Assembly: GCA_000934385.1 (NCBI GenBank)
Contig: KN880439.1
Coordinates: forward strand, 1 to 64,000
Source: Cylindrobasidium torrendii FP15055 ss-10
Lineage: Eukaryota > Basidiomycota > Agaricomycetes > Agaricales > Physalacriaceae
Direction of reading: 5' to 3'
DNA length: 64,000 bases
Shown: piece after piece, positions 56,897-64,000 of the stretch
How the letters are laid out: every line of letters starts with the position of its first letter
Numbering within the stretch: the first letter of the stretch is position 1
Made by a program: the position numbers and the translations under genes
The notes under the pieces: generated by a model
What the model was told of the DNA's origin: nothing
The model's database searches: none
The model's input: only the letters and a program-made list of their open reading frames with translations

Positions 56897-58865
56897 CTAT
56901 GCTACCGCGTTTCGTCTCCTTGAGAGACTAGCATCTGACTGCATCCCCACCATCCTCTCGACCACCGCTTGTGCTTGGTCCCAATCCAATGGTTCATCCT
57001 CAGCTACGTCTTCCTTACTCCCCGACTCATCCTGTCCTGGACCTAATCCCCAACCCCCGATGCTCTGCCTAGTGCTAGGAGCAAATCCTGGACTCTTCAA
57101 CGACTCTAGAAAGTCTCGTTGCGTCTCCCGCTCTAGCTCACGTTGGGCATCTCGGTCGAGATTGAGCGGTGGCATTGACCCCAGCCTCGGCGTCTCACCA
57201 CCGGAAAGTTCTTCTTGCTCAGGCTCTGGCGGTCGGTCTGGCAATTTCTGTTTGTGCGCTATGCGCCCACGACGATCGCGGGGGAGACCTCCAGAGAGGA
57301 AGGATGGTGCACGCGGTGCTACACGACCAGTGATGGCCTTTGCAGAGGGTATTTGAGGCGCAGGCGAGCGCAGCAACCTAAGCAGCTCAAGGACTGCCGC
57401 TTCCCCATTTGAAGGTGCGGTTTGTGAGGCGGCGGTAAGAGAAAAGGTTGGCGAACGATATCGGTTTTGTGATGTCAATACAAGTAACCTGGGCATGAGA
57501 TGAATTCAAGAGCAGCAGTCGAACAAAGACAAACGTACATTTGTTGTAACCGTGGTTGTTGGTAGCCCGACGTTTCTGGGAAGTTGTCTTGTCGGTTTGC
57601 CATCGACAAACGCGCTTTCAGACGAGGGGCTAGCGGGAGGATGACCTTGTCGCGAAATGAACGGAGCGCGACCGTTCGCACATCAATCTGGGGGGTGGAC
57701 AAAGACGACATTCCAGATATCGAGCCCTTTGTGGGTTGTCGCGTAGGGGATGCACCGCGCTTAGGTTGGCGCGCGAGAGATGACAACAGTGGATCCGTTT
57801 GGAGAGGCAATAACGCCTGGATAAGCTTCGTTAGCATGAGAACAAAGGGGAAACTACGACGCACTCCTTCTACATAAGGCAGCACCTGATCCCAAAAGAA
57901 ACCCCAAATCTCGACAACGCGACCGATGAGTTTGTCGTCCTCCTTGTCGGCGAGTTTAGCGTTGAGCGTCCGCATTCCGGAATTGATGAGTTCTCCAGCA
58001 TCGTTTTCAAGAGTGGCAAGCGCCTTAGAGGGCGACGAGGCCGCAGTGGTGATGTGGCGCCGCACAAGAACATTAAGATCCTCTCTGTGAGCATGTCAGT
58101 AGAGGTAGGCAAGGGGGTCGCGTATATCGTACATTGGAATTCGAAGTGGTTCCCCGTTGAATAAAGGGAGTATGTGAACGTGCAGTGTGCCCCACGGATC
58201 GTTGGTGGATGTTGAGTTCATGGTGGCTTGGGTCATGGTCCCGGGGGCAGGCAGAGTGAGCGAGCTGACAGACGGAGCTGGAGAAGCGTAAGCATGATTT
58301 TAACACAGTTGGCAAATCTAGTATACCGAGACGATGCATCTCTCTTGTGACCAATTTAGACTCGTAGGCGCGACCATAAGTTGCCTATGATGAGCGGGGG
58401 ACAAATCAGCAAATATCGTGGCTTTCGCCATCACGGAGCTTTTACTCGAACACACACCTTCGACGGTGAAGCCGCTCCCTTGCTTGTTGCTCCCATCAGA
58501 GGTAATGGTGGGAAGCTTGACAATGTAGGCGAGAATCCAGGTTCACTCGACCGCGCGCGACTGATGCTATGAGGGTGGAGAAGCAGGGCGGGGTGCACTT
58601 GGGGATTTGGTTTAATGTGGTGTCCCGCCAATGATTGTAGCTTGTCGGTAAGAATTCCGCCGAGCGTGCGCGACGAGACACCAGGCGGTAGCGATGGGTC
58701 TACTGACGATGCAGACGGCGATGTGACCAAGTTTGTTGTCGACGCGGATAGTAAGCGTAAGTTTGGCGTTGTCGTTCCCGGAGCTGGCGACTGGCGCGGT
58801 GTAAGTGAGTCGCTCGACGCGCGCGGCCGCGCATCTCCATCTTGATGTGGTGAAAGGGTCGACAT
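56897..58865 (-). CDS. TORC2 subunit, HbrB/Bit61 family
   Basis: HbrB/Bit61/Prr5-type subunit of target-of-rapamycin complex 2, at the plasma membrane. Exon 1 (MSTLSPHQDGDARPRASSDS) includes SSRTLGGILTDKLQSLAGHH and ends at SPSK. A spliced short exon gives TYGRAYESKLVTREMHRLA, then PSVSSLTLPAPG, then DPWGTLHVHILPLFNGEPLR. The HbrB core follows: LVRRHI, LIGRVVEIWGFFWDQVLPYV EGVLLPLQTDPLL (across an intron near 57815-57866), TVALRSFRDKVILPLAPRLK and YQQPRLQQMLLVLTSQ. The C-terminal third is disordered and ends in DWDQAQAVVERMVGMQSDAS. Isolated ORFs hide the short exon at about 58338-58393. Confidence 0.88.
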
Positions 58866-59229
58866 TCCCGTCGGGTTCGTTGTGATTCAGTCTGCCGTGT
58901 TAGATTTCTTGTCCCGACTCGGCGCACACCTAATCGTTGTCTGCCGGTTTTATCTTTGGGCTCTTATATGCGCTAGGATGAGCGTAGGGTCCAGCTCGCA
59001 ACCGAATAGGAGGACCAGCGGAATCAAACCTGGCTGTCAATCGAGCACTTTTTGTTTGCCTTCTTACCACCATCGACTCTCACGCACGTCAAATGTCTGC
59101 GAACATCTTCCTTGGCACAGGTTTCGGAGATATTTCGTCCTCTCAGGTCATTATCCGTGTCTGTTGCCATATGGAACGCGTTCTCACGGACTACAGCAGG
59201 AATCCAGCAACCCCAGCTCGCAAGGTCAA
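58866..59229. other. Divergent promoter region
   Basis: 365 bases between the HbrB start and the ATG chosen for the Sfr1-like gene. The frame of the latter is open back to 58882, so part of this may be coding. Confidence 0.4.
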
Positions 59230-61558
59230 ATGCCTTCCCAGCGAGCCAACATCACTTCCGACAATATGTCGTCTTCTCCATCAACATCTAACGTGTTACA
59301 GCAGTCTCATCCTGACCAGGAGGAAAGCGATCTCCCTCCCACGACTTCACCATTACAACACGTCGAACCAGCATCGCTGTCGCGCCTCCCATCTACAGTC
59401 TCCCGTTCGACAACCCCGTTTTCTCTCGCACGCCTTGTCTCTCAGTATTCCGCCGAGGAAAGGATTGCTCGGACTCATACGCCTGGCAACTTGAACCCGA
59501 CGCATATATCCGCACCTTCTGTCCAAGAGGCATCCCCCACTCAACACCTTACCTTTGATTCCTTCGCGCCGACGGAAAGAAAGACATCCGAGGTGCACAA
59601 TTCTCTAGTTCTATTCAACCGACCCCTCGACCTTGACTCTACTTTCACGCAATCTGGTCTACAAGTGGTTTCTCAGTCTACTGTATCCTCGAATATTGTC
59701 CCACTGCCTCTGCCTGAAGTCTCTGACGTCCCCCCTGACGACAAGTTTGACCATCGCCCGAATTCGCCCACGCATATATTCGATGTAGTCGCGTCCGAGA
59801 CGGACAAGAGCTCTGTTTTCATTGCGATTGATCATCTCGAAACATGTCCAACTCATGAGAGCCCTCTTCCCGACTCCGATTCTCTTCTTGTCGACGACCA
59901 CGCAAAGGACGCACTTCAGGACGACGCACAATCGTCTATTGTCGAACTCAATCCCGCCCTTGCCATCCCGACAGGCGACTCTAGTCAAGGGAGCCACTCG
60001 GCCAATATCCAACAAGATTTGTCCCAAGTCGGCTACGAGCAGCACACGTCGTCGCCGCCGTCATCGATGCGCCCTACCTCTCAGTCTCTTGGCTCTACGG
60101 CTACCTTTCCCACGTCGGACATGGTAACCTTCCACTTACCAAGCCTTCCTTACGGTTAACACATTTCCAGGGCTACCAGGACGCTGACGAAGAAATCCAC
60201 AGCCCTAAACCTCAGGCAAGTCAATCCTGCAGGCCTCCGGAAGGGGGTTGCTGAATTGTCACCTAGTTGAACCACAGTCACAACCACTGGCATGCCGAAA
60301 GTTCCCTACCGCCTGCTTCACCCCTTCGTCGTTCATCTCCCCGACTCGAATCTGCCAGCGACCTGGTTGAAGCTCTCGTATGTCTGTCCTGGCTTGTGAG
60401 AAAGCGCTAATCTCATGATAGGAAACTCACGACGAGATGGAGGTTGTTCCAGAAAGCGAAGGTGCTCTTTCCTGCCTCGATGATCAAGAATTCGATGGCC
60501 ACCCAGTTCCCGAGGATGATCCCTCTCTTGAGCTGTTGTCTACTGCGCAGTCATCTCTGCCTCCATCTGGCGACGGCCTCAGCGATCTGGGAAGCGGATT
60601 TGAACACATCGAACCTCTGCCTGATGCGCAGGTGTTTCCCGGTGATTTGGAAATCCCGTCCTCGCGAGCGAGCTCTCCCGCTCCGAGTGCACCTATGCTC
60701 GCCCAAACATCCCCGGTACGGGGTTCGAACACAATGATGAACATAACGACGACGCCTCCAAGATCGTTGATCGCCCCACAATCATCCCCAGTCAAGTCTA
60801 GCACCTCCTTCCAGGATTTGCCACAGCCTAAGCGTGCGACGGCACTCCATCATAAACGACAGTTCAAAAAGCTCAGCGCGCCATTCCGGCCGCCACACAT
60901 GAAGGTCAAGGAGGAGGAGCCTGCCGCTAAGTCGCTGAAGCGCGAAAGGGATGCCGATGATGCTACGGTCTTCCCTCCCGCAAAGAAACGCGAGGACAGC
61001 CAGCTGAAGCATCGAACCATACGGGCTGCGGGGCAGTTTAAATCGCCTGTTGTAGGAGCGTCTAGCGGGCCACAGGTCGAACTAGTCAAGATGACTCCCA
61101 CAATCCAGGCACTGGAAAGAAGGGTGCAGCATTTGAAGAGAGCGACGAAGGTCAGGCGGGATGGGGAAGAAGAGGAGTTGAGAGGCCTCACGGCAAAATG
61201 GACTGAGGCTGGACGAGAGGTTGCCTGGGAACTCTGGGAACTCGTCAAGGAGAACGACAGTGCTTGTGGTGGGAACTGGAATGGCACGGCATCAGGTGGA
61301 GCGAAACGGTCGTTCGAGGATAGTTGGGGATGGTCAGAGCAGGGAGACAAGAAACGCGCTCGAACGGATAACTGGGGATGGGACGAGAAGAAAGAAGGAG
61401 ATGACCACCAGGCCGAAGACGTGGAAATCGAATCCGGCCGGGACGAGCGTGAAGAGGAGGAGGACAAAGTTGAATGGACCTTGGGGTTGATGCTGCGGCA
61501 GTTTGGGATCGACCCTCAGACTTTGGGCTGGAATGAGAACGATGGTATGTTCATGTGA
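59230..61558 (+). CDS. Sfr1/Mei5-like homologous recombination factor
   Basis: The C-terminal block TPTIQALERRVQHLKRATKV then REVAWELWELVKEN matches the Mei5/Sfr1 coiled-coil that pairs with Swi5 to stimulate Rad51/Dmc1. The rest is long and disordered, rich in Ser/Pro/Thr (for example SPAPSAPMLAQTSPVRGS), with basic patches (KRERDADDATVFPPAKKRE) likely to bind DNA or act as nuclear signals. After the core come two SWGW/NWGW words and an acidic run, then LGLMLRQFGIDPQTLGW. Introns: about 60122-60170, a GC-AG intron at 60216-60266, and about 60378-60421. Start uncertain: MPSQRANITSDN (59230) is chosen; another ATG is 12 codons on. Confidence 0.72.
60216..60266 (+). other. GC-AG intron in the Sfr1-like gene
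   Basis: The donor reads CAG|GCAAGT and the acceptor ACCTAG, length 51 bases. Splicing here keeps the frame (SPKPQ|LNHSHNHWH). Using the GT four bases further on leads to a stop within about 30 codons. Confidence 0.65.
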
Positions 61559-61908
61559 TGCTCTCTTTGAAAAAGGGTTTTCAGGTATGGTATCCCTTCT
61601 TTTGCTATTTTCCGGAGTACTGCTAAGTTGGACTGAGGATGGATGCTGTTTGTGAATCCGAGTCATAGTGTTATGCTACTGTACTGCTGTTATCTCGACT
61701 GTGCTACATAAAGCTTTTAATTATCAAAAATAAAAAACTGCCCACCGATTTTGCCAAAGTAAAATTTCCTATCATGAGGCGATGCCTTTGCGTATGTGTA
61801 ACACTGACGATAAATTGAAGGTCCATTCAAGCAAGAATAAGATAGAGCTAGATAATGCTAGTAATACAGAAGTCCACGCAAATGCTAGTAATTAGATCCT
61901 CGAACTGA
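61559..61908. other. Convergent intergenic region
   Basis: 3' flanks of the Sfr1-like and Mug190-like genes. An AT-rich block at 61715-61737 is probably a polyadenylation region. No gene seen. Confidence 0.45.
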
Positions 61909-64000
61909 TTATGCCTCGCGCTCAAGTTCCCCATCGCGCTGCTGGTGACGAATTGTCGCCTTCAACTTCTTCTCGAATACATCTTTCTTAACCTCAACTC
62001 CGCTCCGAATCCATTCTAGCTTTCGAACTCCACTCCACTGCATAAGCCCCCGATGCTTGCGGTTTATCTCGCTGTTCGGTTTGATTTTGTCTTTGAGCCT
62101 GGAAACAGAGCTCGGCGTGTCCGAATCATCCGACGAGGAAGAGGATGATGAAGAGGAAGACACGTTATCCTCCGCGATAGACTCTGTGCCCACGTCCTCT
62201 TTGATGGACTTGTTCGCACATTCCAAGACTTGCATCACGTCTGCGAGACTGGCGTCCCCGGCCGCAAGTTTTTGGTGATATCCGCTCAACCCCGGCCATG
62301 CTTTCAGAGTCAACGTGATCCTTCCTACAATGTCCACAGGCTCTGTGACACTGCGTCTCGCGCGCTGGAGCGCATCATGGTCGCCTTTCTGGATGGGCAC
62401 CTCGACCTCAGTCTCCTCGCGGTCAAGTAGGTCTCTCAGCCAGATAATCCCCCATGCCTCCGTCGAGTCGATTCCGAGCGAGCGCTTCTTCAGCTTTAGC
62501 ACGATGCTATCGCAGAACCTGTTCTTGAACGCGATGGCAAGCGGCCTGTCCCTCTTCGCATTCCACCCGCCGTTTACGTTCGGGAATAGCTTGCGCTTTT
62601 GGCCTTCGCCTACGCCAGTTTCCAGACGGATTTGACAGGTGGCCAAGTCCGGAGGGAGGTTAAAGCAGGCGGTGGCGTGCGCGCCAATTTCGATGGTACA
62701 TGGCGGCCAACCCTGAAGTTCGTATGGAAGCTTGAGTTGAACGCTGCGCCAGGCAGCGGCGAAGCGGAGACGGCCTACACCAACACCACCGACTAACGGG
62801 AATGAGTCGGTAACCTGACTTCCATTCTTGAAGAGGGCCTTCAAAGGAAGAACGACGACGCCTAATATCGGATTCCTCTCATGCAGCCTCCAGTCCCGTA
62901 CCGCAATGATGACGGTTGTGTCTTCCCAATTTTTCACAAGACGTTCGGTGCCAGCATTGAACTATCGATTGCCAAGTCAGTCTTGCTGATTTAATGCTGG
63001 AATGTTCACTCACGAAAGGCTTGTTGCTCTTCATCTTGGTCCGCGTCTTGTAGACCCGCTCGTCGTTGATGATAATCGTGCAGTAGGCGCTAGGTAGATC
63101 GCCATTGTCCTCCGCCTCATCCCCGTTCCTCACACCACTTTCGCGAACCTTTATGACTTCAAGACCGGTAATCTGCTCCACCTGGATGGACAAAATCCCT
63201 GTAACCCACTCTTTTGAGGGCGGCGTGCCAGCAATGAGCGCAATTGTCTGATCCTTGAGCTCGTCCTTGATTTCTTGTTCAAGTTCTTGCTGACTGTTAG
63301 AGGTTCCCATTGCCTCGCGCAGCTTGTCCTCCGTCTCCTTCGCAATCCGCTTGCCAATCTCCTCGGCATCCTCAATGTGATGTTCCAGCTTGGTCTTGGT
63401 CATGTACCCGACAGACCATTCAATAGTGCCTGGGTTTCCTTTTCCCAACGTGTCCTTACGGTCCTGGATCTTGTTGCGAGTGTTGGGAGAGCGCATGAGT
63501 TCTCCAAGGGGGACCTCGACTTCGCCGAGGAAGTCGTCTGCGCTTAGTCGGTCTGTAGGATTATGTTCTAAGTATAATGAGAAGATGGCGGAGAGATGTG
63601 ACATACCAGCATCCCAAAGTTGAAGGCGAAGCTTCTCGCGAGCATTCGTCTCCGCTGCAGTGACCAGGACAAATCCAATCTCCTCCCAGACAGGCTGACT
63701 GCTGTTCTCAATGATCCTGTAACCTATTTCAGCCCACATAGCACTGATCCCAATTGTGCGGTATACCTTGTCGACCATATCGTCTTGCCCCATTTTCCCC
63801 ATCCAACGTTAACGTACGGGTCCCCGTACTTGCTCTCCTTATTCTGCCAGAATTTCCCCTCGTCCCCATTCCTGAAGTCAGTGGCCCTTCTAATCTTCCC
63901 ATATAAAACGCCCAACGCGTCCGTATCCCGCTTTGGTCCTCCGGAGAGTATTTGTTTGAGGTTGAGCGTGAGACTCCTTGGAGCAACGAAAGTGCCAACG
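61909..64000 (-). CDS. Mug190-like C2-domain protein, N-terminal part outside window
   Basis: Multi-C2 membrane-associated protein of the tricalbin/Mug190 kind, expected at ER contact sites with lipid-transfer capacity through an SMP domain lying beyond the right edge. The visible part starts with VAPRSLTLNLKQILSG, then a C2 domain (RATDFRNGDEGKFWQNKESK YGDPYVNVGWGKWGKTIWST, EIGFVLVTAAETNAREKLRL, DDFLGEVEVPLGELM). A second C2 follows (GILSIQVEQITGLEV, YCTIIINDERVYKTRTKMKS, WEDTTVIIAVRDWRLHERNP ILGVVVLPL). Then come RSVQLKLPYELQGWPPCTIE and an acidic poly-Ser stretch (codons near 62110-62160). It ends DVFEKKLKATIRHQQRDGEL. Introns near 62935-63015, 63555-63605 and 63725-63770. Confidence 0.82.

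Noticed and set aside
1..64000. tRNA or rRNA genes
   Set aside because: I scanned by eye for TTCGA-type T-loop words with matching acceptor stems and found no convincing cloverleaf; a tRNAscan-SE run would settle this.

Overview
The window is nuclear DNA of a filamentous basidiomycete, most likely a mushroom-forming Agaricomycete. Genes are dense and lie on both strands. Nearly every gene is cut by several introns of about 45-60 bases with GT-AG ends, and 5' leaders are CT-rich. Two genes belong to the DUF6534 membrane family, which is expanded in Agaricomycetes. I support 31 protein genes, one of which runs off the right edge. I see no rRNA, no convincing tRNA and no CRISPR.

Layout. 0-13 kb: a superoxide-dismutase-fold mitoribosomal protein, a hexokinase/glucokinase, a DUF6534 membrane protein, the OST subunit DAD1/Ost2, a small acidic-tailed protein, a GH5 beta-1,3-glucanase-like enzyme and ATP synthase subunit d. 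14-26 kb: a Ser/Pro-rich unknown, an EF-hand MscS-type channel, a secreted LVIVD-repeat protein, a six-cysteine small secreted protein and an RGG-rich protein. 26-40 kb is a housekeeping block: SmG, a mitochondrial PPR-like protein, Sys1, an unknown, Rrs1, the NEDD8 E1 regulatory subunit, TFIIB and a METTL3/IME4-type RNA m6A methyltransferase.

40-51 kb is accessory in character. It opens with a 511-bp element that has 41-bp inverted termini and is filled with phased 11-nt repeats. There follow an Asp/Glu/hydantoin racemase, a stand-alone HyuA-type 5-oxoprolinase/hydantoinase, a DUF1275 membrane protein, a cytochrome P450 and a second DUF6534 gene. The racemase and HyuA point to hydantoin, 5-oxoproline or ureide-type amide metabolism. 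51-64 kb: the SWI/SNF-RSC subunit Ssr4, a small mitochondrial-type unknown, an Egh16-like secreted protein, the TORC2 subunit HbrB/Bit61, an Sfr1/Mei5-like recombination factor and a Mug190-like C2-domain protein cut by the window edge.

The least ordinary signals are the 11-nt-periodic inverted-repeat element, the racemase/HyuA/DUF1275/P450 neighbourhood with no HyuB half, the C-C-CC-C-C small secreted protein, strings of micro-exons at the start of both DUF6534 genes, and a GC-AG intron in the Sfr1-like gene. Gene models were spliced by eye from frame continuity, splice motifs and family resemblance, so inner exon edges may be off by a few bases.
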